Below are positions 1 through 11,847 of a stretch of DNA of 64,000 nt, in pieces. This stretch comes from Ephemerocybe angulata. Lineage: Eukaryota; Basidiomycota; Agaricomycetes; Agaricales; Psathyrellaceae. The notes beneath the pieces were generated by a model. It was not told the origin of the DNA. It saw only the letters and a program-made list of their open reading frames with translations, and ran no database searches. The stretch spans positions 62,001 to 126,000 of the forward strand of contig JAACJK010000016.1 of assembly GCA_013368325.1 (NCBI GenBank). Reading direction: 5' to 3'. A program made the translations under genes and the position numbers. Numbering within the stretch: the first letter of the stretch is position 1; the number at the start of each line of letters is the position of its first letter.

Positions 1-189
1 CATTATATACAGTAAGCACACTCACAGTAATGGTGGGGAAAGGCTGCTCGATCTGACCGAAAACTCGCGAATCATCTAGGGACTCACATTGTGCGCGAAC
101 CTCCCTTTAATTCCCCTCTTTAAAGAGGCATCAGCAAGTAGGTGCACTCATCCAATCAAGCATAGCCTAAAAGCCAATTTTCTGCACAG

Positions 190-1041
190 CGCTCCCGCTT
201 GACCAACTTAGCGCGGAATTAGGATATGCGTGTACCTGGAAAGGGTCGACCTCTATAGCAGCTGTAAAAGGACTCGAAGCAGCTGGATATGTCTCTCTCG
301 CGAAGGCTATATGTAAGCGTAGTCTCTTCTCGCTTCACTCTGCATCGTGAGGTTAATTCGAAGTTCACTTTTCACGTACCGTCAGGCATATCTGTCCTCG
401 CAGTCATAATTTTTGTCGTCCGATACAGGACTCAGTCCAACACTTTAATCCACGTTATCCGTCGAGATAGTGGCGCACAGATCTTTTCCCTCACCAGTAT
501 GTCTTCCGTTACTTTCAGCATTTGATGTTTCCAATGACGGTATGCGCAGCATTGCGCCTTGGAAGCGCGATAATTGGTGCCTTTCAGCTGGTGGGTTCTA
601 CCGAAGTCTGCGGGATTACAGTTACTCACATGAGCATATCAGAGGCTTGGCTTCGAAAGCATCCCGAACAGGTAAGCTTACGAATGTCCAGCTCGGAGTG
701 TTGCTGACAGAATATAACCCGTTGCATAGCATGGTCGATGGGTGGGTACTTCATCTCCGTCTCAGGAAGTCATTTTTTCTCAATGTGATTTCCCATTTAG
801 CATGCTACGGACTGTTGTACCCATTCTTGCGTGTCGCCTTCTTCTGAACATGCGTAAGATTGATGATGCAGGTGTACGCACGATTGTCTCCACATTACTT
901 TTTAATCCTCCCCAGGCTCATCCGGAAGACGACTCCTGGGACGATGAAGATGATTGTAGCCCTGGGCTGGTACGCTACGATGGTATTGGACGGCAGAGGG
1001 CAGGTGCTGTAGACGAGAAAAGGGGCGAGAATTTGGCTTAG
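190..1041 (+). CDS. DUF6533-like seven-helix membrane protein A, 3' part
   Basis: Exons at 190-312, 386-496, 550-590 and 801-1041 join in frame through normal GT-AG introns; a further small exon may lie between 590 and 801. The first exon encodes LPLDQLSAELGYACTW, the second a hydrophobic helix followed by RYRTQ and a VIRRDSG motif, the third a short LRLGSAI helix, and the last PILACRLLLNMRK and an acidic tail. This order (loop, helix, basic loop, R-D-S/G, helix, RLLLN) fits the C-terminal half of basidiomycete DUF6533 membrane proteins, which have no known function. The N-terminal helices must lie before the window. Gene B at 40.2-42.1 kb on the other strand is a close paralogue; its matching first exon has exactly the same length, 123 bp. 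Family call fairly sure; some borders approximate. Confidence 0.6.
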
Positions 1042-2626
1042 ATAGGATATAGGGAGTTAGTCAAGGTTCAAAAGATTCTAGGACAGAATTTCACCTCATA
1101 TCCAGTCCACCATTGTGAGAATGGCGGAGAGTATGGTGACCACCCATCGACAATGTTTCTCATGAGGGAGAATAAGATGCTGGGTTCACTCCGCCGCTGT
1201 AAGATCTGGCTCATCTCGACACTGGGGAACCGCCGAGCTTGGTGGGTGCGCGCTGAGATCCCGCTTGCCCGCTGAGTCCGCTCCCCGATTTCAACCCCAT
1301 CCGCATCAGTCACATTGACGACTCATATTTAGACGCCAGGCCGGTCGGAACGCGTTGTGATGCATGTCATATGTGTTTTAATGGATGCCGACCTGAAACT
1401 GAGGTAATTTGAGGCCTTGGTCAACATGGCATTTTGGATGTGTCCCCATCAACAGTGATATCTTTGCTGCGGGAAGGTATTTTGGGGTTGTAGGGGCCGG
1501 ATTTGAGCGGGTCACCCCGAGATTCGGGAGTACATATTTTACGCTAGTTTAGGACAATTTGGGTTTCTGGTGGTGTTCTATTTTTACAGGATGTACAGAA
1601 GCAGTTCGAGACAGTCCTGGTGCTCAACCAGCTGCTTGCACAAAATCTCATAAGAAAGTGCAGATTAGGTCAATGCTTCTTTATGAGAGCTGACGTCCCA
1701 TTGCGGGGATTTTACTATACCATTTTGAGCACAGCTCCCTCATGTCGAAATTCGGCCGGGGTCACAGGTCACAGACCTCGCTGTCGAATCGGATCCCCCA
1801 AAACAGGCGAATTTTGGCGGCGCGCCTACTGCGCATGCACCAAGTATAGTAATTCGGGCCCATGTCACACGTCCCGGACCTCCATGCCGAAAGCAAAAAA
1901 TGTCACTTGTCACACCATGTGTCGTCCTCGATTCATCGTAATTAATCCGTCTGATCAAAATGCGGCACAGCAATGCTCGAAGGGACTTATCTCAATCGTT
2001 GAGTCTCGACTGCGTACATCGAACTAATCTCGCATTGCCAACGCAGCACACATGTCACAGTGTGTGTAGTCGAGTGCGGCGATTCCATCGCGGAACTGAA
2101 CTTTCTCCTCGCCCAAATTCCCAGAATAATGAATTGCTCCGCGAGTATCCAGGTGCGAATGGACACAGTATCCTCTCATTAAGTGCGCCTCAAACTGGCC
2201 CAGGGAGTCAGCTATTCCAGTCTCGAATAGTGGGACGATTAATGGTATTACATAGTATGAGGTGGTAATAACTCACCACTCTGAAGGACAATCCGGCTTA
2301 TGAGGCTCGCACTCATACATTTTGACCAACGGACCTGATGTGACTTTCCCCCAAATTTCAAACACCAATGCACCCAGACGTCATGGCTAAACGGAAAATG
2401 AAATAATGGGGTGACTCGCATCGCAATTGCACGAAACAGGATGCAAAAGAAGTAAGGTAAACTAAATGTAAATGGTGCGAATCAGTGGGTCCAAATCAAC
2501 CCGAGCATCGAAAGGATAGAATGCAGTAAACATGGGTCAACACAGCATGCCACTGAACCTCAGGGTAAGGGCCAAGGGACGGGACTTTTATTCTTATTCT
2601 TATCACCTATCACCTTAGCCCATCCC
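1042..2626. other. No convincing gene
   Basis: Only short open frames with atypical composition occur here. I see no splice-consistent gene, no tRNA and no terminal-repeat element. It may hold the 3' flank of gene A and relics I cannot identify. Confidence 0.4.
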
Positions 2627-2968
2627 TTATGTCCAAGTTTTTCGCCGTGGGCTTGAGCCTACAAAATTGAGCCAATCATAAGACGCCGATGCACTCCTCG
2701 CCGGCGACAAACGTACTTTTGCCTTGGAAAAATATTTGAAGCATGTCTTACAGAAGTATCTAGTATCCGCCCTGCGCTGAAGGCGGTCTTCAAGTTCGTT
2801 TAAAAGGTCCCTAGTTGAGAGGTCGGCCAGGTCTTGTCGCGTTGTGAGTAGAGAGTTTTTGAAAGCCCTCGATGCGAGTTCGTCGATGTGTTCTCTCGCT
2901 TCATGGGTATGAGCGTGAACCACGGAGAAAGCAGTAAGGGGTATGAGGGCAATCAACGAGAGGCGCAT
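2627..2968 (-). CDS. Small secreted protein with C-x-x-C half-finger
   Basis: Single-exon frame of 113 residues. I start at the methionine of MRLSLIALIPLTAF rather than 18 codons upstream, because this opens directly with a classical signal peptide (hydrophobic core, cleavage near VHA-HTH). The mature part is charged and carries DLSTRDLLNELEDRLQRR, a dibasic RR site, then YFCKTCFKYF, which looks like the first half of a C2H2 zinc finger without the histidine pair. A TATA box lies about 60 bp upstream. The gene at 56715-57124 is a paralogue with the same order of signal peptide, TRDLLxELxxRLxxR, and C-x-x-C-x-x-x-F. Probably exported from the hypha; role unknown. An unseen 3' intron could change the tail. 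Confidence 0.6.
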   Translation of the reverse strand: MRLSLIALIPLTAFSVVHAHTHEAREHIDELASRAFKNSLLTTRQDLADLSTRDLLNELEDRLQRRADTRYFCKTCFKYFSKAKVRLSPARSASASYDWLNFVGSSPRRKTWT

Positions 2969-3025
2969 AATGGGGTCTGGACTAGGCGCTGGGAAAATGG
3001 GGGAGGGGATGGATATGGTCACTGG

Positions 3026-3035
3026 CTATATATAT
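3026..3035 (-). promoter_or_regulatory. TATA box of the 2.6-kb secreted-protein gene
   Basis: Run of alternating TA read on the minus strand, about 60 bp before the chosen ATG. Confidence 0.45.
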
Positions 3036-5229
3036 GCACGGAGCACGAGTCGGGACGGGTATTACTGCGGGGATTGATCGCACCTTGACAAAGACGGGAT
3101 AAATAGCAAGTCCGGATTGCCCGTGCAGCACAGATTCCTTTGTTTCAAAGCAAATGGAATTTCTCTCGATTGGAGTGGAGGTGTGGGGGTCGGTTACAAA
3201 CATAACGGAATGTGGAATCTGTCGGGTTTCATGGTTCGAGGACGGGTACTACGATCTTTGACATTGGTCACTCTTCAGAAATGGAAGTATTGGTGTTGAT
3301 GCCATTTTGGTGATGATATTCAGTGTTGGCATCCGCAAGAGAGGAGCAGTGGACAAGACAGAGCATCGGGAGGGAGGGACGCACCGAATACGCAAGGAGC
3401 ACGCCTGATCAAGCGAGCGAAGAGGCGAAGGGAGGACGCCCGGTGGAGGGAGGACTTCTTGATGGGAAGGGGGAGGACGGCGTTGGGATCGCCAACGCTA
3501 CTGACAATGACATGCACAGGATCAGTGGACGTCGCGCTGGCTTGATGCGACAGACGGGGGCACTGATCTCAGTTGGTCGTCGAGCGGATCACAAGATCAG
3601 GTTGAAGCACATTCCTTGTTGTCTCCCACCACCATGTCCTCGTCCCCAGAGCCCCATCGCCGTACGTGTCGCCCTCTATTTGTCTGTATTAGACGCTAAC
3701 AAACGTTCGTTCTACTGACTAGCACACAGGTGCCCGACGAGACGAATGACTACGACTACGACTATAACTGGGTTACTAAGGTGGCGGCGGGAGGACGGGA
3801 GGCGGTCATGGGTGGAGAGGACGACGTGCGTGGATGCGGTGTGGTCGAGTTGTGGATGGGATTAGAGGTAATCGTGACGTGTGGATGGGGGCGAGAGTCG
3901 AGAGGCGATGGGGATGGGGATGGATGAACGGGCAGCCATGGCTAGGAGGACGGCTGGTTGGAGGGACGTGGCCACACCGAGGAGATGGCCGACATGCCAC
4001 GACGACGATGGAGTTAAGTCAGAGGTGGTTTGGATCTCGGCGACGAGCAGCGATGATGCGCTAATGTAGCGGGTAGTATCTCGGGCGGCGTGCTCGCTGA
4101 GGAAAGTGAGTTCCCCCATTTCATATACCTTCGTTACATTGGCAATGTTTGCGCCGAACATGACTTCGTGCAGCATGCGACAAAGACCGGGGTTTGCGAC
4201 GAAGCGGGATGGAGCGCTCCACCGCTAGCTGATCGTTTCTTCGCTCCCCGTTCGGTGCGTCTTCTTCACTTGCGTCCTCCATTTGCGTTCTTCCTTTCCT
4301 CCCTCGCCCTTCGCTCTCCGGTTTCTACAGGTCGTGATTGCCGCATATAGCTGCGTCGCCCGCCGAGGGTGGCGAACACATATATCGGGGCGCGAGTTTG
4401 GAGGCGAAGTCGGAGAGTGAGGCTGTGGAGAGTGTGCAGTCGCCGATCAACGTAACCTGCTTCCTCGAGTATCGGTATGGCATCCCAGTCGCAGGTCCCC
4501 CATCATGCACCGTAAACCAAACCAGTCTCCTTGCATGTGGATATCCACACGGGGGCTGAGTCAGATACACACTGCGTCTTCGCGGCTTCTTACAACTCCA
4601 GTGACACAATGTGAATCGTTCCCCAAGTCTACGAGTCGTCGCCGAGCCTTTTTGCATGTATTATAAGCCTACATATTTAGGTCCGCTCTGGGAACCCACT
4701 GATACACATGGACACATGTTTATTGTCAACGCATTTAGCGGGTCGCACTGATGGCGTATAGATCTGCCAGTAGGGGAATAAGTAGTTATTACCAACGCTC
4801 ATGATTGATATTATTCACTTTCCTCACAGCAACTGTGACGTCCACGCCATCCCGGCGTCTTTTGTTGGTCCTGTGTTCTCGTGTTCAACACTCCTTTCAA
4901 CATTTAAATCACTCAACCGAGCGGGACGTCAACGCCCAGCACGGTGTAAGCCACTGTAATGTCGGCCTTGCGAGGCGAATATCGCTCTCTCTTGGCGCCC
5001 AGAGTGCATCTGAAGAGTGAGATACGGTGAGAAGGAAGTAGAGTGCGGGAAGCTTAGGCTCAGCCAAACAGTCTGCTAGCGTACTGGATTAAATAAGATG
5101 CATTTATAAACGAGAGCAGGAATATAGAATTTGGGACAATGAGTGCAAATTGTTAAGGATCGTGAGGTCCAATCCAACTGGCCCCATAATGCACTTAGCC
5201 AGGAAAAATACCTATTTCTCCATAGCACA
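3036..5229. other. No convincing gene; one block duplicated at 43.3 kb
   Basis: Short frames only, including a TAC/GAC-rich stretch near 3750 encoding a DYDYDYN run. The stretch 4438-4750 resembles 43330-43640 (separate entry). No complete gene model could be built. Confidence 0.35.
4438..4750 (+). repeat. Degenerate copy of the 43.3-43.6 kb block
   Basis: Both blocks share, in order and orientation, the words GATCAACGTAA, GCTTCCTC, GTCGCAGGTCCCC, GGGGGCTG and TCAGATACACACTGCGTC. The 43-kb copy keeps a 127-residue open frame (43324-43707), while this copy is broken by stops. The parent gene is not recognised. It is either a duplicated gene relic or part of an old element. Confidence 0.5.
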
Positions 5230-6249
5230 TTAGACATACCCAATGCTGATGCGCCTCTTCTCTGCCGCGAGTCTAGAAGAATGACATAGAATCATTTCAT
5301 GTCTCCCGGTAGCATTGGACATGTACAATGTACATGATACGCCCATTACTTCTGAGTCTAGAATGCCTTTCCCTTCATCCTGAATGGGCAAGGTTAACAT
5401 GACCGCCTCACTTGCGGGAGAGCGCACCAAATACAGGGCGATGCGGACCACTGTCCAGGAACATACGCCCTGTCAAGGAACGCAGACGCATGCCAGAAGA
5501 CAGGACAAATTCGTCGGCGTTTTACTGCAAGGCATACACAGACATCGGCAAAAATGAAAGGCCGCCATGTCGCATTACGCATACCAGGAACGCGCTTCAA
5601 AGCAACCGTACATACCCCCCATGATCCCACCAGCCACGCCATCCATGTCGTGAACCTGCAACGCGGATCAACGGTCCACGCTCGTGGGCCTGATCGAGCG
5701 ACTTGGTCATTCTAGTCATGGTCAATAGAGCTGCACGGTAGTGTTGCCGCGAGGTGAGGGACCTCAAGGTCATCAATCCAGTTCCCATAAGCCAGCGGAT
5801 GGCGGCGAGCTTTTGACCGGGCGCTGACGCGCTGGCAGCTCGCAGGTTGTACCTGACTTGATTCTGACGGTGCTCAGATCTGCTCGGATCCAGGCTCTCA
5901 TGTGCCTTTCTCGTCGTAGACACGATGTACAGGAGGCGGGCGAAATGAGGGAAAAGACGTATAGAAATACGCCAAGCCCGCCACCGTTGACAGGCGCCCA
6001 GACATCCCTCACAGCTCGTAAAGTCATACTTACGGTATTCAGGCACTCCACCATTGTGCCGACTGTCAGCTGTATTGTTATACATCTACGTTCTTGAGAA
6101 GACGTCGGTGGTTGTTCAGAACCGATGCACTCGGTTATAAACATGTCGGTGGCTGCTGGAAGGGCCGCATCTTTTCTCCCCTGCTGACTATCCAAATGGC
6201 CAACATCCCAATCGTCAACTATGCAGCTTTCACTCTCGGGCTCGCTCAT
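5230..6249 (-). other. Possible spliced gene, unrecognised
   Basis: Several minus-strand frames abut with plausible donors (GTAAGTATG near 6033, GTATGTACGG near 5622). One stretch encodes a hydrophobic segment, VFLYVFSLISPAS, and another a helical basic region, LTSRQHYRAALLTMTRM. I could not join them into one verified frame and do not recognise the family. It may be a degraded gene. Confidence 0.2.
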
Positions 6250-7036
6250 GCTTCAAACCTACTCCAACCCTATTTCACCAATTTCCGAGCGACTTTTGGC
6301 GGTGTACCAGATGGGCGTGGGCTCACAGATATGTTTCTATACGACCTGGCCTTCACAAGCCAGGTTAACGTTCAATATGTGAGCTGTTCGAGGTTGCATG
6401 GGCGGCGTGAAGAGTTCACACTGACACAAGCGTAGGGAAGATCCACCACCGCTCAAGAAGCCATTACGGGCTCTGACTTTGCATTCACGTACCTCAATGG
6501 CAACAACAACAACCAAGAGAACATCATCCTACTTCAGGCCAAATCGTTCAAGAATGCGCACGCTGGCCAGGATCCGGTCGCAGACTTTACTTATAAAAGT
6601 CCAAAGTAAGCTTGACTTGAGTGCACATACGTTCCTGGCGATCTTAATACGTGGGCTCCATAGTGCAGCGGACATCCAGATGAATGTCCTCAACAACTAC
6701 ATAACCAATCTTCAAAACCTGGTGAGTAATACTGGGACCACCACCGCTCGAAGGGCAAACCTGACAGGCATATCCACAGCATCAAAATGACCACATTACT
6801 GGCGGGTAAGTCACCATGTTTCAACGCCTGTCTGGCAATCACCTGGACACTGAATGCTTGCTACTCGCAGATACATTCTGTATGGAACCAATGGGGCGAT
6901 CTTCGTCCCCATCGGTACTCTCATAACCCAGTACAACAACATTGCTCTTGGCCATACCCCAGACCAAATCAACAAGGAACTTAGCAGGCTGTTCTGGAGA
7001 GACCGTGCCCAGTACCCTCTGACTGGCTTCTTCTGA
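6196..7036 (+). CDS. 200-residue protein with PD-(D/E)XK-like motif
   Basis: Five exons (6196-6378, 6436-6605, 6664-6721, 6780-6805, 6871-7036) with four GT-AG introns of 57-65 bp join without a stop into 200 residues. The start follows a short A-rich context. Residues about 62-90 read AQEAITGSDFAF, then a beta-rich stretch ending in ILLQAKS. The pattern E-x-x-x-G-x-D followed by Q-x-K resembles the active-site layout of restriction-endonuclease-like folds, as in bacterial DUF6615-type proteins that pair TGxD with QAK. The C-terminal part reads YILYGTNGAIFVPIG and ends at a double Phe. No signal peptide or clear membrane helix. The gene structure is well supported; the nuclease-fold idea is inference from motif spacing only. 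The intact frame and fungal introns imply a resident gene. Confidence 0.65.
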
Positions 7037-7039
7037 TCA

Positions 7040-8000
7040 AGCTTAGCCACCAGAGGAGATTATCCATCTATGTACCCCTGCTGTGACAAAAATGCATCTA
7101 ATATATACGCGTCAAAGACACTACTCCTGTCTGAGCAGAAGGTCAGATCAACCACAGGCACGCCACTCTGCCCCACCGTAAGGGCAAGAATACTACGGCG
7201 ATAGGTGATTTTCGCCCCATGTCATTCTGCCATTGGTCTCTTTGGGCTCCTGATACCCTCAGTTGAAACCATAGGACCGTGTACCTATGTTACCGAACAA
7301 AGAAGGTAAAGAGTGCGCGATGATAACGCTTGGCCCCTCTTTTTCTCTCCGTCTTTCTCTTCCCTTTCTCTCGCAATAACCCATGGCCTTTTGAGGCAGT
7401 GACCTGACCCTAAACGAGACACCGCGGGACGTAACCACCGACCACGCTCACCACGCTGACCGTAAAGCACTGAGAACGCTGAGGAACCTTTCAAGGTAAG
7501 TAACAACATGATCATAGCACGCCTCTCGTACGATATGCTGTTATCTACCACGAGTAGCGGCCCACGCCTTGAGATATCAGTCCAAGGACTATCCTACTCG
7601 TTTACGGAGCCGTAGATACTACATGTCCCTTCGAACCTTTCGCGTAAGTCTCTCGGTATTTGAAACGGAAAGGATAAGCACCTCTATTCACTGCCACTCA
7701 AAGGCCCTCTCGTACTCGGGGTTCTTAGAAAAGGTCCCCAAGTTGCGGAATCATTTGCTCCTCAGGCCCCGAACGGTGGGGCCAGCGCTTATCGCCAAAC
7801 AACACGATAAGCGCCCAACGAGCCAACGCACCCGGATTACGGCTCACGTCCGGAACCTCACATCAGCGACCTCACTCCCCACCCATAGTCATAAAAAGAT
7901 CGTGTTCATGAAAAGGTTAAGTACACTACGCAAGCAAGAAGTATTCGCGACACAGACTGTCAGTCGATCGATCAATGCATGAAAACAAGCACTCGCAAAT
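7040..8000. other. No gene recognised
   Basis: Short frames on both strands, none with splice or family support. A 137-codon frame at 7569-7982 is basic and atypical, and I do not regard it as a gene. The 3' part grades into the segmental duplication that starts near 8.0 kb. Confidence 0.35.
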
Positions 8001-8376
8001 CGAGCTGAGTCAACGAGCACGTAAGTAGGTATGGACAGTGTACAAGGTAAGCGAACGGGAAACAGTGGTATCAAGCAGCTATCATCGCCAACGAATGAGT
8101 GAGCAAGCGGTGCGATGTAAGTATGCGGGTGTGCAGGTGTGCATAAGCAAGCGTGTGTGGCGCGCTGGGGTAGCTAACGAAGGGCACTGTCTGTTTCACT
8201 ATGCAATGTGACGGGCGGCATGTGAAGTGGTCTGTGGGAGTGGTTGGTAGAAGGGGTGCGCACTGCGCGGGTATATCATGACGGGTAGTACTCGTCGTCC
8301 CGCGATTCTACAAGTCCATGCATCAGTACGCAGCATTTCGAGCCGAGAGGAAAGAGGGGGAGGGGGAGGGACGCAC

Positions 8377-11300
8377 CTTCGGTTATACTCTTCCACGCGA
8401 GATAGAGCACGCCGACTGCGGCGGTATCGAGGATGGTCGCGAGGAACGAGCCGTCGACTTTCTGGTTACTCGCCCGGCCGGCGCTCGTTCAGGATGCGCA
8501 GCACGATGTACGACATGATCAAGAGGTAGAGGAACGCCGCTCTGCATGTCAAAAGGAAAAAAAAAGAAGGTTGTCAGTACGATGCTTTATAAGGGAACAA
8601 TATATAGAGCCAAGCACAAGCAAAATGGAAGAGATGAAGTGATGAACGATGATCAAGAAGAAAACAGAACACCAACCAACGCCTCGACGATCCCCGAGCG
8701 TTGCTCCATCTCCGGCGTCCACCCGAAGGCACCAACGAATGGAAAAAAGAAAAGCGAAACACTGTCGCACTGCACAAATCACCGCCAAAGGAGCGTCGAC
8801 CCATATTCATCAGCGGGACAAGGTCGGTCACAGACATAGAGTGCACACCACCCATGTCAAGCGCCGGACGTGATACCCCGTAAACGTGCATGGACACACC
8901 GAGGCGGCGGTTGTGCACGTAGAGCAAACGAGCGAGTGAATGAACCAGCTGAAGATGTATATCTGCAGATACGAGCACGAGCTCGAGCTCAAGGGAGAAG
9001 ATGAAAAAGATGGTTTGGATTCTCCATATCCCGAACACACGAGCGAGCGAGGGGAGGAAGAACGACCGAGCGAAAGGACGAACAAAACGGTGGGCGAACG
9101 AGCCAAGGTTCGGTCAAGCATGAGCGATCCTGGAGGAAGACGACACCAACCAAGCAGAAGAGCGCCACTCAAAAGAAACCCAAAGTAGACGCGCAAGCCC
9201 AAGCGGAGGCGCATCCCACAATACAGCACAGCGGCAAGCGAGACTACCGAGATCTCTACGTGGCGCGCGACGCTGTCGTCGGGTGTCTTCCCTACAGAGA
9301 GAAACTATACATCCACCCAATGAACAGCAACAACACCAACAACAACAAAACAAGTGACAAAGCGCCAACAGCGTCCGGACACCCAGCCTACATCCACCCC
9401 GACCGAAAGAGCATCCCAGATATGGCGACCAACATGCAACACGATCCGGCATAGGAGTAGAGTGCCCAGCACCCACCCCAAGCACCAAACGTGGTATGCC
9501 GGCGCACTGGCCAGGACGTGCACGGGCTAAGGTACGATTGCAAGGAAGGACGAACGGACGAGTGAGCGAACAAACAAACGACCTCATGAACGAACGAGCC
9601 AACTCAACCTCAACCTTAAACCACCTAACCAAACCCTTCCAACCGCATATAAGTCAGGAAGGCGACACCAACAAAGCAGAGGGGCACCACGCAAACGTGC
9701 CTGGACGACGCGTAAGCTCGGCCGGAGGCGCATCCCGCCATACCGCACCAACAACAAGCGAGACTCCCCAGATCGTCGAGTGGCGCGCGACGCTGTCGTT
9801 GGATGTCTTCCACAAGAAGGACGGAGGACACAGGAAGGAGGACACAGGAAGGACGAGTCGCCCAAGAATGGGTGCAGGAAAAGGCGTGAAGGAAACAAGT
9901 AAACGAACGAACGAGTCGAAGCAAAACGAAGCTCAGGAATACCAAGCGCAAAAGCCACACCCAAGCCGGCCAACAGAACTCAAGGCAATAACAAAACAAA
10001 TGGAAGGAGCAAAGGAGAATTTGGAAGAAGAGAAAGACGACTCACGCAGCAGGCCAAACACACGTCAGCACAAACAAGGGCACATTCCTCAGCGCCTCGG
10101 GCGGGCTCTCCACCCTGCCAATGAGCGGCGTCACGCCCAGGCCGATGTCGAGCCCGACGTAGGTCGTGACGCCGAGGACGAGGATCGTGAAGATGCCGAA
10201 GGGCTGTGGGAGGGAGGGGAGTTTGTTAGCTTGGGATTGTGGGGAGGAGAAGAGAAGAAGAGAACGACGCAGAGAATGAAGAGATAGAATAAAGAGAGAA
10301 TGGAGAATGAATGAAGAGGTAGACGAAGAAAAGTGAAGTGAAGTACAATACGGTCGACGGCGCGTGCGGGTGTGCGAGACGCGGGAGGATGGCGATTGGG
10401 GTGCTAGTGCGAGCGGACGGACAGGGGAGGGAAGGGCCGAGCGAGCGATCCTACGACGCGGAAGGGGGCTTCAGGAGCGGCGAACATGCGTTATCCCACC
10501 ATCCCTTCCATCCAGGAATGCGTCCTGGCCCATTCGTCCTGTAGTCGTTCATCGTTCGTTCGTCGTTTATCCTTCAATCCATCCATCCATCCATTCGTGG
10601 GTAGCGGTGCGTGCCGGAGGTACGATGGCGAGCGGGGTGCCAATGCGAGCGGGTGGGGGGTCGAGGGGAGGGTCGAGTGATCGATCCTACAACGGCCGAA
10701 CGGACGACGATGCGAAGAGACGAGCGGGTGCGGGAGACGGCGGAGATGCAGTCTCTTCGACGTCGACGAGGCGCCGGGCTGTATAGTGACGAGAACTCCG
10801 TCTGCCCGCCCGGGATTGTGAACAGGAAGGATGTTAGGGGTTTGATAATCCGAAGATACGTCTTTCGTCCGTTCGTCCTTCAGTTGTTCGTCGTTCGTCG
10901 TTGTGTGCTTCGTTTTCAACCCATCCGTTTGCCCGACCGACCGTCCACCCCTCCATCCATGTCCATCCACCCCTCCATTCATGCAACACCCATCCAACTG
11001 TTATCCATCCAGCCATGTCCGTCCATCGCACGTCCACCCAGACCCCTGTGTCCGCCCATACGTCCTTCCTTCCCCAGCCGATCTAGACAACGGTCGCCAC
11101 GCCCGTCCCTCCATTCATTGATCAAGTGTTCCACGAAAGGGCGGGCTGACTTCGCCAACGGTGACGAGATGTGTGTGTACACGCACAGCACAGCGCAGAC
11201 GCCGGACGCGTGTGGGTGGGGTGGAGCGGAGATTGAGAGGCCAGGGCTGAATGAGCGGGTTGTCGAATCGCGTAGACTAGGATCCTGGTACCGTAGAGTA

Positions 11301-11847
11301 TCCTCGTATCGTCGCATCCATCCGTCTCCGGCATCGGATTTCCGAGTATGGATCGTCGTATCCATCCATCGAGGTAACCGTCCATCGAAGGAACCGCACA
11401 TCGAAGGGGTCGAGATGAGGATGGATCGTCTCCATCCTACATCCGCACAGCCTATGTAACCGCCCTCTGCACCATTTTGTCTCCACCAAACGACACTAGT
11501 GGAAGTACACCCGCCGACCGACCGACCGACTAGCCCGCTCGCACGACCGCACAACTGCCGCCCCGTCTTCCCAGTTCGATGCGCTCGGACACACCAGCCA
11601 GCCCAGGGTATGAAAGGAGGAAGGGCGAACGACGAAGGACAAAGGGATAAGGAAAGAGCACGCACCCACAGCAGCCTTCCTCCTATTACACAGCACAATA
11701 ACCAATGCTACAAAGAATACGCTCACACCGCACGCAGCGATGTTGGCGACGTTGCTGGTGCTGCCGTCGGCCGCATTTTGGGTTGATGCCCACTGGGGCG
11801 CTCTCCGGGGTGTCGCCTGTGAGGAAGCGCGAGGCGTTGCGTTGGAG
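8377..11847 (-). pseudogene. Chs7-like polytopic membrane protein, copy 1 (broken)
   Basis: Exon-like islands on the minus strand match a fungal family annotated as chitin synthase III catalytic subunit/Chs7 (ER export of chitin synthase). 11847-11666 encodes VANIAACGVSVFFVALVIVL and CNRRKAAVG. 10203-10046 encodes PFGIFTILVLGVTTYVGLDI, then PLFVLTCVWPAA. 8541-8469 encodes AAFLYLLIMSYIVLRILNE, and 8468-8377 encodes VDGSFLATILDTAAVGVLYL followed by WKSITE. Lesions: about 20 bp missing with a frameshift after NPKCG in the first island, and deletion of the YYLLAALLFALSQLAFFLLG segment so that RRP runs straight into the last exon. Introns of 1.4-1.5 kb are extraordinary for this lineage. Family assignment moderately sure. 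Confidence 0.6.
8840..10045. repeat. Intronic modular repeats, copy 1
   Basis: Modules of roughly 0.5-0.6 kb recur, for example the GACGCTGTCGT word at about 9269 and 9791, each preceded on the minus strand by a CTTGCGCGT/GGATGCGCCTCCG block. A second module contains GGTATGCCGGC (9493). The same modules occur at 22.2-22.75, 25.1-25.45, 53.7-54.1 and 55.2-56.1 kb. They inflate the introns of the Chs7-like copies. They encode nothing I recognise. Confidence 0.55.

Noticed and set aside
7569..7982. Ribosomal RNA or 137-codon gene
   Set aside because: No conserved rRNA core words were found, and the frame has no family signal, splice support or paralogue.
9496..10287. 263-codon plus-strand frame in duplication copy 1
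   Set aside because: It crosses the minus-strand Chs7-like exon at 10046-10203 and the intronic modules, and the frame is not kept in copy 2.
10491..11698. Minus-strand frames of 168 and 239 codons with DGWMD/GWVDG-type repeats
   Set aside because: These arise from ATCC/GGAT tetranucleotide runs that are open in several phases, and they do not persist in copy 2.
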